The translations under genes were made by a program, and so were the position numbers. A stretch of DNA of 64,000 bases from JAXLYX01 sp046351215 (GTDB taxonomy: Bacteria; Myxococcota_A; Polyangia; Polyangiales; Houyiibacteriaceae): the NCBI GenBank assembly GCA_046351215.1, contig JAXLYX010000007.1, positions 576,029-640,028 on the forward strand. Reading direction: 5' to 3'. This document shows positions 55,080-63,364 of this stretch, in pieces (positions within the stretch are counted from its first letter, which is position 1; each line of letters opens with the position of its first letter). Below the pieces are notes generated by a model. It was given only the letters and a program-made list of their open reading frames with translations. It had not been told where the DNA came from and searched no databases.

Positions 55080-56412
55080 GCGCGAGGTCCTTCGTCTCGG
55101 TGACGAAGGGCAGGAGCAGGAGACCGGCGAGCGGCACGAAGCCCACGTAGAAGAGCACGGTCACGGCCGAGTCGAAGGCGTCGGCGCCGCGTGCGGCGAT
55201 GGCGGCGACGATCCACGGGCCTCCGGCGGCGACCACGCGTCCGGCGTTGTAGCAGAAGCCCGACCCCGTCCCGCGGAGGCGCGTCGGATAGAGCTCGGGC
55301 AGGTAGTAGGTGAAGCTACCGAAGACCCCGAAGACCGAGAGGCCGATCGGGAAGTACATCGCGAGCCGGGTCTCGGGCGCGAGATCGAGCCCGAACGCGA
55401 GGAGGATCGCGACGCCCGCGGCGGCGAAGTACAGGCCGAACATCGTCTTGCGGCCGAGCTTCTTCGCGATCGGGATCGTGAGCAGCGTGCCGACGAGGCC
55501 GCCGAAGTTGAAGTAGTAGTTCGCCGCCTTCTTCCAGCTCGCGACGAGCTCGGGGATCTCGGAGGCCGGCACGCCGACGGCGTGCGCGTGCTTCGTCGCG
55601 AGGCCGGTCGCGACCATCGCGATGAAGGCGTTGCAGCTCCACCACGTGAGCAGGGCGACGACGGCCATCGCGAGACCGCCGAGGGTGATCCGGGCCATGC
55701 CGGGCGTGAAGAGATCGGCGAGGGTCGGCGGCGCCTGGTCCTTCGTCGCGTCGTGCCAGCGTTCGGGCTCCTTCACGAAGAGGCGGACGAGGAAGGCGAC
55801 CGCGGACGGGATGAGGCCGCAGAGGAAGACGTAACGCCACGAGGACGCGGGATCGTCGAGGAGGAGATGGCCCGCGATGTACCAATCGACGAAGGTCGCG
55901 AGGAAGAGGCCGAGCGGGGCCGAGGTGTAGAGCAGCGCGCCGGCCTCCACGCGTCGGTGCTCGGGGACGACCTCCGCGACCATGGACGCGCCGGCCGCCC
56001 ACTCGCCGCCGATGCCGAGGCTCGCGACGACGCGGCAGGCGATGAGCACCCAGATGTTCGGTGCGAGCGCGCAGGCGGCCGTCCCGAGCGAGTAGAGCGC
56101 CATCGTGAGCAAGAGGGTCCGCGTGCGGCCGATGCGATCGGTGATCGCGCCGAAGAGGATGCCGCCGACGGCCCATCCGAGCAGCAGGATGGTCGTGAGC
56201 ACGCCGGTCCAGCGCAGCGTCGCCGCCTTGGCCTCGAGCGTGCCGAGCTCGAGACCGAGCAAGGTCGGCACGCAGTTCGGCGCGACGAAGTTGAAGAGCA
56301 GACCGTCGAAGACATCGAAGCCCCAGCCGAGCCAGGCGGCGAAGAGCACGGTCCATTGGTAGCGGTTCATGTCGAGCAGGGTCCGCTCGCCCGTCGTCGC
56401 AGTCGTCGCCAC
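55069..56412 (-). CDS. MFS transporter (aromatic acid/organic acid symporter type)
   Basis: The 447-residue protein has 12 predicted membrane segments in two halves. The MFS signature between helices 2 and 3 is FGAITDRIGRTRTL, and helix 4-5 carries ACRVVASLGIGGEWAAGASMVAE, a pattern (GxGGEW) common in the AAHS and sialate-type symporters. It probably imports a small carboxylate with protons. No specific substrate can be named. The end overlaps the P450 gene tail to tail. A short palindrome precedes the gene. Confidence 0.9.
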   Translation of the reverse strand: MATTATTGERTLLDMNRYQWTVLFAAWLGWGFDVFDGLLFNFVAPNCVPTLLGLELGTLEAKAATLRWTGVLTTILLLGWAVGGILFGAITDRIGRTRTLLLTMALYSLGTAACALAPNIWVLIACRVVASLGIGGEWAAGASMVAEVVPEHRRVEAGALLYTSAPLGLFLATFVDWYIAGHLLLDDPASSWRYVFLCGLIPSAVAFLVRLFVKEPERWHDATKDQAPPTLADLFTPGMARITLGGLAMAVVALLTWWSCNAFIAMVATGLATKHAHAVGVPASEIPELVASWKKAANYYFNFGGLVGTLLTIPIAKKLGRKTMFGLYFAAAGVAILLAFGLDLAPETRLAMYFPIGLSVFGVFGSFTYYLPELYPTRLRGTGSGFCYNAGRVVAAGGPWIVAAIAARGADAFDSAVTVLFYVGFVPLAGLLLLPFVTETKDLALTD

Positions 56413-56439
56413 GTGTCGCTCCCCTCCGGATCCGGGGGC

Positions 56440-56450
56440 GTGGTTACCAC
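56440..56450. promoter_or_regulatory. Short palindrome upstream of the MFS gene
   Basis: GTGGTTACCAC is a perfect palindrome around one central base, 28 bases before the MFS start codon. Its position fits a repressor site, but so short a sequence can arise by chance. Confidence 0.3.
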
Positions 56451-56540
56451 GAATCCGTTCGCCTTACACCCATCGGGGATGGCCGGTCCCGCGCGACGAG
56501 GGCTAGAGAGGAAGCACTGGGTTCTCGCAGGGGGAAAGCG

Positions 56541-56840
56541 ATGAAGACGACCTCGACGCAATCGGGGACGGACGGGCTCGTCCGTCCGGACGTCCCGGAC
56601 TGGCTCCGCACGACGGGCATGGTGCTCGGATGGCTCATCGTGCCGCCCGTGGTGATCCCGATCCTGCTGCTCATCGCGGCGCTCGGGACGCTCGTCTTCT
56701 GGCCCTTCCTCCCCCCGCTCTTCGCCGAGTTCGTGCTGGGGTCGGCCAAGGCCCCCGTCGACGAAGCCCTCGCCGCGGCGAACAAGCCCACGCGGGCGCT
56801 CCTGCCGCGGGTGAGCGGTCCACGCGTCGCGCATCCCTGA
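56541..56840 (+). CDS. Small membrane protein of unknown function
   Basis: The 99-residue product starts at an ATG with GGGGGAAA before it. Residues 25-60 form one long or two short hydrophobic segments (MVLGWLIVPPVVIPILLLIA, then ALGTLVFWPFLPPLF), flanked by polar ends. It has no cysteine and no known family. It lies divergent from the MFS gene with 128 bases between and upstream of the methyltransferase-like gene, which may share its transcript. Confidence 0.6.
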   Translation: MKTTSTQSGTDGLVRPDVPDWLRTTGMVLGWLIVPPVVIPILLLIAALGTLVFWPFLPPLFAEFVLGSAKAPVDEALAAANKPTRALLPRVSGPRVAHP

Positions 56841-56897
56841 CGCGCCCGCCCCGACACCGGGCTGGTTCGCGTGCCGCGTCGCGCGTATCGTGCCGCG

Positions 56898-57662
56898 ATG
56901 GCCGCAGGATCGAAGCGGGAGGCCACCTCCACCGCGAAGGACGGCTCGCCCGTTCGCGTCGAGCGCACGCGCCGCGGGCTCGTCCTGCGCATCGGGCAGC
57001 AGCACGCCTCGGCGTTGCGACCCGGGAAGCTGGCGACGGGCTCGGTCTGGGATCTGCTGGCGCTTCCCCTGCGGATCGGGACCCTCCCCGCAGCGCCGCG
57101 CGTGCTCCTCCTCGGCGTGGGAGGAGGCAGCGTCGTCCCCCTGCTGCGGGCCTTCGCCCCCGAATGCACGATCGTGGGCGTCGAGCTCGACGCCGACGTG
57201 CTCCGCGCCGCGCGCGAATCCTTCGGCATCGAGCAGCACGGCATCGAGCTCGTGCACGGGGATGCGATCGAGTTCCTCGCACGCGACCGGCGGAAGTGGG
57301 ACGTGGTCATCGAGGACGTGTTCGGCCACGACGGGAAGCGCCTCGTGAAGCCGAGCGCGATGATCGAGCCGGGCCTCGCGCGTGCCGCTCGGAAGGTCGC
57401 GAAGCACGGCCTCCTCGTCAGCAACTCGGTGCACGAGGCGGCGGCCGCGCGACGCGTGTTCGTTCGCGAATTCGGGGGCGGCCTCGACCTCGCCCTCTCC
57501 GATTGCTCGAACCACATCCTCGTCGCCGGCAGGTCCCCCCCCTCGGCCCGAGAGCTCCGCGGAGTCGTCTCCGCGGTCCCCGAGATGCGATCCGTCGCCC
57601 GGCGGCTCGCGATCCGGAGCTTCTCCGATCCCTCGGGATGGCTCCGCCGCATCGCCCCCTAG
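56898..57662 (+). CDS. SAM-dependent methyltransferase/spermidine synthase-like protein
   Basis: The ATG at 56898 gives 254 residues; a GTG at 56871 is an alternative. Motif I of class I methyltransferases is visible as VLLLGVGGGSVVPLL (residues 69-83) and the acidic motif II as GVELDADVL, then HGDAIEFLA and WDVVIEDVFGHDGKR. The arrangement resembles the spermidine synthase-like branch, many members of which have no polyamine function. The aminopropyltransferase loop is not obvious. It is likely a methyltransferase of unknown substrate, or a fold relative. Confidence 0.75.
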   Translation: MAAGSKREATSTAKDGSPVRVERTRRGLVLRIGQQHASALRPGKLATGSVWDLLALPLRIGTLPAAPRVLLLGVGGGSVVPLLRAFAPECTIVGVELDADVLRAARESFGIEQHGIELVHGDAIEFLARDRRKWDVVIEDVFGHDGKRLVKPSAMIEPGLARAARKVAKHGLLVSNSVHEAAAARRVFVREFGGGLDLALSDCSNHILVAGRSPPSARELRGVVSAVPEMRSVARRLAIRSFSDPSGWLRRIAP

Positions 57663-57699
57663 AACGGACCCGAACGGCTTCGAGGCCGGGGCGAACGCC

Positions 57700-59550
57700 T
57701 CAGCGCACGCGATGCAGCCGGTCGCCGAGCGTGAAGAAGACCGAGCCGCGCGCCGAGACCAGCCGCACGCGGTGATAGGGCGCCCGGGAGAGCGTGCCGA
57801 GCTTCCGGGGACGCTCGCCCACGCGCAGCCGGAGGACGTCCCATCGATCGTCTCCCCCGTCGCCCGCGAGGGCGACGAGCCCCTCCGGGAGCGTCCCGAT
57901 CGCGACGACCTTCCGATCGAGTGTATGCGCCGTCGTGGCACGGCCCCCGGCCGCGGGGATCCGGAGGATCCGCTGCCCGGAGGCGAGGAGCAGGTCGCTC
58001 CCCTCGCAGACGAGCCAGGGACGGCCCATCGGATCCCCGTAGCCGTCGACGGATGCGAGCTTCTCGATCGGGCCTCCGCCACGGGGGATCCGCATCACCA
58101 CGTGACGACCGAGCGGATCGGTCGTGAGGAAGTAGACGAAGGAGCCGTCCGAGGCGAGCGACGCGACGCCGCGCTCCACGCCCGTCCACGTCTCGATCGC
58201 ACCGCCTTCCCCGAGCGCGACGATCGAGGTCCGCTCGACGGAGACGACCGTCCCGTTCGACTCCCGGTTCTCGAAGGGAGCCGCCACCCAGACCGGCCTC
58301 CCGCCCGCGTCGATCGGATCGAGCGGACGCTCGAGCCCCTCCGCCACGACGGTCCTCCCCGTGCCGTCGAGCGCGATCCGATCGATCCGCCCTTCGTTGC
58401 CGCGGATCGCGTAGAGCGCGCCGCCCGAGAAGACGAGCTCCGTGAAGGGCGAGCCCTGGTAGGTCGTGAGCGGAGAGAGCACGCCCGTGTCCGGCTCGAC
58501 GCGCACGACGCGGTAGACGTCGAGGGCGGCGATCGTCGTGCCGTCGGTCGCGAGGCCCGCGAAGGGGCCGTCCTCGCTCGTCGCGACGCAGGCGAAGTCG
58601 CTCGTCGCGTCCGGCGTCCGGCGCGCGCGATCGCGGACGTCGCGGGCGACCGCGCGGGCTCGCTCGAGCCGCGAGCGCGCATCGTCCTTCTCATCGGGGA
58701 GCATCGGCACGCGCTCGAGGCGGGCCTCGAAGGCGTCGAAGCGCGCGTCGGGAATCGCGCCGACGAAGCGCTTCCGGAAAGAGACCATGTGGAAATCGGC
58801 CGCATGACGGGCGGCGCCGAGCAGCGAGGCGTCGTCCTCGGCCTCGAGGAGCGCGGCGAGCACGGCGTCTTCGTCGAGCCGACGGAGCAGCACGAGCGGG
58901 ACGTTCTCCTCCGCCGGATAGCCCGACCACGGGCTGTCGTTCGTGCCGAGCCAGGCGAGGAGCCGCGCGGCGATGCGGCGGTCGTCCTCCCCCGTCGCGC
59001 GCAGGGCCACGACGGCTTCGTCGAACGCGGGATCGGCATCCACGGGGGGAAGGCCCATCGGCCCCCGCTCGAGCCTCGGCAAGAGCGCGCGCAGCGCCTC
59101 GGGGGCCACGAGGGCGGAACGTGCGCGGGCCTCGTCCGCCCGGAGCCCCGCGCGCACGTCCTCCTCGTACCGCTCGAGGGGCCAGCCCACCCCCTTCGCC
59201 GCGAGCAGCCGGAGGAACGCCGGTCCGTCCACGAGGTCGGCGTCCCAGTGGCGGTCGTCGAGTCGGATCGAGCGCCCGTGGTGGTACGAGAGCGTCGCCA
59301 CCCGGAAGAAGCGCCCCCGCAGCTCGATCGCGAAATCCCCGCGGCACATGCAGTGGAACGGAGGGGCGTCCTCGACGACGCGGAGCGCCTCGCGGAGGGC
59401 GTCGAGGTCCTCCCGGCCGAAGGCGAGGACCACCTCCTTCCCGAGCGCCTTTCCGCCGACGGCGCCTCCGAGCAGGACGCGCGCGCGGCTCGCCCGCGCG
59501 AAGAGGGCGTCGAGATCCGAGGGGCGGGGGGCGGGAGCGAGGGTGGTCAC
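57700..59550 (-). CDS. Two-part protein: unknown N-terminal domain plus beta-propeller
   Basis: The 616-residue product has no signal peptide. The first 300 residues are helical and charged, without a known family, and carry HCMCRGDFAIEL and LSYHHGRSIRLDD, a small pattern with cysteines and histidines. From about residue 300 there are six or seven blades of a beta-propeller, with repeats such as SDGSFVYFLTTDPLG and AGGRPVWVAAPFENRE and a weak YWTD/NHL-like pattern. The propeller probably binds a partner. The two parts may form a cytoplasmic scaffold. No function is claimed. Confidence 0.65.
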   Translation of the reverse strand: MTTLAPAPRPSDLDALFARASRARVLLGGAVGGKALGKEVVLAFGREDLDALREALRVVEDAPPFHCMCRGDFAIELRGRFFRVATLSYHHGRSIRLDDRHWDADLVDGPAFLRLLAAKGVGWPLERYEEDVRAGLRADEARARSALVAPEALRALLPRLERGPMGLPPVDADPAFDEAVVALRATGEDDRRIAARLLAWLGTNDSPWSGYPAEENVPLVLLRRLDEDAVLAALLEAEDDASLLGAARHAADFHMVSFRKRFVGAIPDARFDAFEARLERVPMLPDEKDDARSRLERARAVARDVRDRARRTPDATSDFACVATSEDGPFAGLATDGTTIAALDVYRVVRVEPDTGVLSPLTTYQGSPFTELVFSGGALYAIRGNEGRIDRIALDGTGRTVVAEGLERPLDPIDAGGRPVWVAAPFENRESNGTVVSVERTSIVALGEGGAIETWTGVERGVASLASDGSFVYFLTTDPLGRHVVMRIPRGGGPIEKLASVDGYGDPMGRPWLVCEGSDLLLASGQRILRIPAAGGRATTAHTLDRKVVAIGTLPEGLVALAGDGGDDRWDVLRLRVGERPRKLGTLSRAPYHRVRLVSARGSVFFTLGDRLHRVR

Positions 59551-59622
59551 GGGGAGCGCCGGGGGGTCCCCGCAGCGTACGCCGAGCGCGCGCCGGGAAT
59601 CCCCGCCCTGTCGCGCAGGGTC

Positions 59623-59650
59623 CTAGCGAGGGAGGGTCGGGCCTCGCTAG
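59623..59650. promoter_or_regulatory. Inverted repeat upstream of the fadL-type gene
   Basis: CTAGCGAGG (59623-59631) and CCTCGCTAG (59642-59650) are a perfect 9-bp inverted pair with a 10-base spacer, ending 11 bases before the ATG at 59662. It could be a repressor operator or an RNA hairpin that hides the ribosome-binding site. Confidence 0.55.
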
Positions 59651-61129
59651 CCTCGGCGCCCATGTCGTCCCGCCGTTCCGTCCCGACGCTCGCCGCCCTC
59701 CCGGCCTTCCTCGCCGGTGCGCTCACGCTCGCTTCCCCGGAGGAGGCCCACGCCGCGGGGTTCGAGCGCGTGCCGCCCGGCGCGCGGGACCTCGGTCGCG
59801 GCGGCGCGAGCGTCGTCGGAGGCGACTCGCCGAACGCCGTCTTCTACAACCCCGCGACCATCCTCCGCGGGACGTCGCGCGGCGACCTCGAGGGCTCGCT
59901 CCACCTCCACTTCCTCGAGGAATGCTACCAGAACGTCCCCGTCGACGAGAGCAGCGGCACGCCCGTCGGCGGCACGCCGAATCCGACCGTCTGCGGCGAG
60001 GGTCCGCTCACGGTCTTCCCCGAGCTCGCCGGGACGTTCCGCTTCAACGAGAAGTTCGCGATCAACGCCGGCCTCTACGTGCCGCCGGCCGCGGCCCGCA
60101 GCATCCACTTCGGCGATCCCGAGACCGTGACCATCCCCAATCCGAGCGGGATGGGCACGGTGCCGACGCCCTCGCGGTACTTGCTGGTCGAACAAACGCT
60201 GCTGCAGGTCTTCCCGACCGTGGCCATCGCCTACGCGCCGCATCCGCGCGTGCGACTCGGCCTCTCGTTCGCCGCCGGCATCACGAGCATCGACTACTCC
60301 AACGTCGCCTGGTCCTACATCCGGGTCGTCGGCAACACGATCACCGCCACGGCCGACGCCCTGAGCTCCGTCTCGGGCCACGACTACTTCACGCCGCGCA
60401 TCTCGTTCGGCCTGTGGACGCAGCCCGTGGCGAACGTTCCCCTCGAGGTCGGCGGGTCGCTGACGTGGACCGGCCCCGTCCACACCGACGACGCGACGCT
60501 GAACGTCCGGAGCCTCTCGACGCAGATCATGCCGCAGTGGGTCGGCGATCTCGTCGGGGGCAACCTCGAGGCGAACGGGACCTTCCACGGCGTCGGCATG
60601 GACGTGCCGCAGACGAGCACCCTCGCCTTCGGCCTGCGCTACGCGAAGAAGCTCGATCGACCGGCCGACGACATCGGGGACCGCCTCTCGACCGAGCGCT
60701 TCGACGTCGAGCTCGACACGGTCGTCACGCTCTCGAACAACGTCGACTCGTTCGACGTCACGCTCCCGCCGAATTCCTCGCTGACGGTGCCCTCGCCGGT
60801 GGCGATCATCCCGGACATCACGGTCGACCTCCCGGCCCAGATCTCGCTGCAGCACCGCTGGAAGACCCAGGTCGCGCTCCGCCTCGGCGGCGACTACAAC
60901 GTGCTCCCCGGCCGCCTCGCCGTCCGCGCCGCGTTCTCGTTCGAGTCGAACGGCCAACAGCACGGCTACGAGCAGCTCGACTTCCAGCCCTTCCGCCTCT
61001 TCGGCCTCCACTGCGGTGGGACGGTGCGCGTGGCGCGGTTCCTCGACCTCTCCGCCTCGTACACGCACGTCTTCGTCTCCGACGTGACGGTCTCGCCCGC
61101 CGACGCCCGCATCCGCCGCATCGTCAGCG

Positions 61130-61132
61130 GCG
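61130..61132. repeat. Target-site duplication, left copy (GCG)
   Basis: GCG at 61130-61132 is repeated at 62407-62409, directly outside the two ends of the insertion sequence. Three bases is the usual duplication length for the IS3 family. Confidence 0.8.
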
Positions 61133-61157
61133 TGAACTTCCCCCCGCCGAACGGACA
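61133..61157. repeat. Left terminal inverted repeat of the IS3 element
   Basis: Reading inward, TGAACTTCCCCCCGCC is followed by GAACGGACA. It matches the right end at 21 of 25 positions; the differences are at positions 4 and 17-19. Confidence 0.85.
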
Positions 61158-61163
61158 GTCTGA

Positions 61164-62039
61164 CTATGCGGCCACCGACGACGGGTGGCTCTTGAGCTCG
61201 AACTCGATGGGGCTCACGTAGCCGAGGTACGAGTGGCGTCGCCTCGGGTTGTAGTAGCCGTCGATGTAGTGCCCGATGGCGAGCGTGGCAACCTCGTGGT
61301 CGTCGTAGATGAGGTCGCCGATGAGCTCGGTCTTGATCGTGCCGAAGAAGCTCTCGGCGACGGCGTTGTCCCAGCAGTCGCCCTTGCGGCTCATGCTCGC
61401 GCGCATCCCGTGCCGACCGAGCTCGGCGCGGTAATCGTCGCTGGCGTAGGGGCTTCCGCGGTCCGAGTGGTGGATGAGACCGCCTGGCGGACGTCGCTTT
61501 CGTACGGCGTCTCGGAGGGCGTCCAGGGCGAGGAAGCGGTCGTTGTTCGCGCTGGTCGCCCATCCGACGACGCGGCGCGAGAAGAGGTCGATGAGCACGG
61601 CGAGGAAGAGCCACCCGCGCTGCGTCCAGACGCTCGTGACGTCGGTGACCCAGACCTCGTTCTTTGCATCGGCAACGAAGTCCCGCTCCAGGAGGTTCGG
61701 CGCGATGGGGTCGTCGTGTCGGGAGTCCGTCGTCGCGCGGAACCGCTTCTTGCGTCGCGCCACGAGGCCCTCTTCGTGCATGAGCCGGGCGACCTTCTTC
61801 TCTCCGACCTTGACGCCGCGCGCCCTGAGTTCCGAGTGGACTCGAGGGCTGCCGTACCGGCCCCGATGCTCCTTGAACACGGCACGGGCCTTCGCGCGCA
61901 GCTCCGCGTCCCGGCGCTCTCGCTCCGTGACGGGCTCCTCGACCCAGGCGTAGAAGCCGCTCCTCGAGACGCCGAGGACGTGGCACAGCACGGCGACGGG
62001 ATAGGCCACCCGCTTCTCCTGGATGAACGCGTACTTCAT
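61164..62039 (-). CDS. IS3-family transposase OrfB (DDE catalytic subunit)
   Basis: From the ATG at 62039 the protein has 291 residues, starting MKYAFIQEKRVAYPVAVLC. It has the HTH_21-like region (ARAVFKEHRGRYGSPRV) and the rve integrase core with the DDE triad: Asp in WVTDVTSV, Asp in HHSDRGSPYAS, and Glu in NAVAESFFGTIKTEL. The catalytic set is complete. It overlaps orfA by ATGA, so translation is coupled or a frameshift makes an OrfAB fusion; no classic A6G slippery heptamer is seen in the overlap region. Confidence 0.95.
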   Translation of the reverse strand: MKYAFIQEKRVAYPVAVLCHVLGVSRSGFYAWVEEPVTERERRDAELRAKARAVFKEHRGRYGSPRVHSELRARGVKVGEKKVARLMHEEGLVARRKKRFRATTDSRHDDPIAPNLLERDFVADAKNEVWVTDVTSVWTQRGWLFLAVLIDLFSRRVVGWATSANNDRFLALDALRDAVRKRRPPGGLIHHSDRGSPYASDDYRAELGRHGMRASMSRKGDCWDNAVAESFFGTIKTELIGDLIYDDHEVATLAIGHYIDGYYNPRRRHSYLGYVSPIEFELKSHPSSVAA

Positions 62040-62347
62040 GCGTTCTCCTTCGCGAAGAAGGTGGCCGCTGCTTTTAGGATTTCGCGCTCCATGCGGAGCT
62101 GCTTGTTCTCGCGGCGCAGACGAGCGAGCTCTTGCCGCTCCTCGGTGGTCAGCACGTCCTGCCGTTCGCCGGCGTCCGCCTCCGCCCGGCGAACCCACTC
62201 GCGGAGCGCGGTCTCCGTCAGGTCCAGGTCCCGAGCGACCTCCGGGACGCTCTTGCCCCCCTGCACGAGCCTCACCGCGTCCGCCTTGAACTCAGGCGTG
62301 AACGACCGTCGGGCTCGCCTTCCCTGCTTGCTGCTCTTCTTCTTCAT
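62036..62347 (-). CDS. IS3-family OrfA (helix-turn-helix subunit)
   Basis: The 103-residue protein has a basic start, the HTH_Tnp_1 domain (RRSFTPEFKADAVRLVQGGK, then VPEVARDLDLTETALREWVR), and a leucine-zipper-like coiled coil (LARLRRENKQLRMEREILK) that drives multimer formation. It binds the terminal repeats of the element. It is complete. Confidence 0.95.
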   Translation of the reverse strand: MKKKSSKQGRRARRSFTPEFKADAVRLVQGGKSVPEVARDLDLTETALREWVRRAEADAGERQDVLTTEERQELARLRRENKQLRMEREILKAAATFFAKENA

Positions 62348-62381
62348 CGAACACTCCCGCGCATTGTCGCGCTATCCGGGG

Positions 62382-62406
62382 TGTCCGCCAGGCGGGGGGA
62401 AGGTCA
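62382..62406. repeat. Right terminal inverted repeat of the IS3 element
   Basis: Read inward on the minus strand it runs TGACCTTCCCCCCGCC then TGGCGGACA, pairing with the left end. The 12-base core CTTCCCCCCGCC is identical at both ends. Confidence 0.85.
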
Positions 62407-62409
62407 GCG
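62407..62409. repeat. Target-site duplication, right copy (GCG)
   Basis: This is the second copy of the three-base duplication, directly after the right end of the element. Removing this copy together with the element restores the fadL frame. Confidence 0.8.
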
Positions 62410-62664
62410 ACGCGGATCCGAACAATCCGACGCAGGCCACGCTCGTGAACGCCGGGAAGTACTGGGGCCACAGCGACGTGATCGTCCTCGGGGCCACGGG
62501 GCACTTCTGACCGACCGGAAAGGCCTCGTTCCGAAGGGGTTACGTCGATAAGATCCCTTTAAGGATCATTCAAGGCGAGCACACGGAAGTCACAGGAAGT
62601 GCCTCTCGCGGCACGGCGTAGCTTGGTCTCGACGGGGCGACGCGCCCCACGGAGGAGAGAGACC

Positions 62665-63342
62665 ATGGCGACCGATCTGTACACCGGCATCCACAAGGCC
62701 ATCCGCTTCGCGCTCACGAGCTTCCTCGTCGAGGTGGGCGCCTCGGATCCGGGAGACGCGAACCGTGCGGCGGCGCTCGTCGAGCGCTTCGACGATCTCG
62801 TCGAGCTGCTCGAGGGCCACGCGCACCACGAGGAGGCGCACGTGCATCCCTTGATCGCACGTGTCGCGCCCGACGTGCTCGCGAAGCTCGAGAAGGCGCA
62901 CGGCGGACAGGAGGCGGAGATCCAGCTCCTGCGCGCGCACTTCGTCGAGGCGACCACCTGCACGCCCGAGGCGCGCGGACATCACCTCGCCCTCGCGTAC
63001 CGCGGGCTCGCTTCCTTCGTCGCGACCTACCTCGGTCACATGGAGGACGAAGAGGTGCTCGCGAATCCGGCCCTCTTCCGCGGGATCTCCGAGGAAGAGC
63101 TGGCGGCGACGCACATGGCCCTCGTCGGCAGCATCGAGCCGCCGAAGATGGCGCGCTACATCCGGATCTTCATGCCGGCGCTCCACGTCGAGGAACGCGT
63201 CGGGATGCTCTCCGGCATGATGGCCGCGCCGGCGCCGATCGCCGAGCTCTTCCTCGGCGCCGCGAAGGCCTCGCTCGCGCCCGCCCAGTGGAGCGAGGTG
63301 GCGGAGCGCCTCGGCCTCGCGGGTCGTCAGGCGGCGGCCTGA
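62665..63342 (+). CDS. Hemerythrin HHE-domain protein
   Basis: From the ATG at 62665 (GGAGGAGA six bases upstream) the protein has 225 residues. Histidines and acids are arranged in helices as expected for the non-haem di-iron HHE fold: HKAIRFALTSFLVEV, then EGHAHHEEAHVHPLI, HGGQEAEI and YLGHMEDEEVL. It may bind oxygen, nitric oxide or iron. A C-terminal helical region of about 70 residues follows the bundle. A short palindrome (GATCC-CTTTAA-GGATC, 62552-62567) lies upstream. Confidence 0.8.
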   Translation: MATDLYTGIHKAIRFALTSFLVEVGASDPGDANRAAALVERFDDLVELLEGHAHHEEAHVHPLIARVAPDVLAKLEKAHGGQEAEIQLLRAHFVEATTCTPEARGHHLALAYRGLASFVATYLGHMEDEEVLANPALFRGISEEELAATHMALVGSIEPPKMARYIRIFMPALHVEERVGMLSGMMAAPAPIAELFLGAAKASLAPAQWSEVAERLGLAGRQAAA

Positions 63343-63364
63343 TGGCGGGGCGCGCGCGTCGGGC

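Larger units (their letters stand above)
61133..62406 (-). mobile_element. IS3-family insertion sequence, 1274 bp, intact
   Basis: The element begins TGA and ends TCA, has 25-bp terminal inverted repeats with 21 matches, and is flanked by a 3-bp GCG duplication. It carries two overlapping genes in the usual IS3 order, orfA then orfB, on the minus strand, antisense to the fadL gene it splits. All parts look intact, so the copy may be able to move. The subgroup was not assigned. It is the only mobile element in the window. Confidence 0.93.
59662..62510 (+). pseudogene. FadL/OmpP1-type outer-membrane fatty acid transporter, split by an insertion sequence
   Basis: The first part (59662-61132) has a signal peptide cleaved after AHAA and the FadL hallmarks: GFERVPPGARDLGRGGASVV, then DSPNAVFYNPATI, then barrel strands. 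The last 33 codons (62410-62510) follow the insertion and encode NPTQATLVNAGKYW to LGATGHF with the C-terminal Phe. Removing the element and one GCG copy joins IRRIVSG to DADPNNP in frame, giving 523 residues. As it stands, translation would run into the element and stop at 61221, losing the last beta strands. FadL takes up long-chain fatty acids; loss here is probably recent because both parts are unmutated. Confidence 0.9.

Noticed and set aside
57382..59661. The upstream part of the long frame that leads into fadL
   Set aside because: It is antisense to the beta-propeller gene and has shadow composition; the signal peptide at 59662 marks the real start.
62040..62198. The upstream extension of orfB to 62198
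   Set aside because: It lies within orfA in another frame. It could only be used in an OrfAB frameshift fusion, and no clear slippery heptamer is seen there.
61146..62393. Shorter alternative ends for the insertion sequence at GAACGGACA and TGGCGGACA
   Set aside because: These ends give no matching target duplication and do not start with TGA; the outer ends give both and restore the fadL frame.
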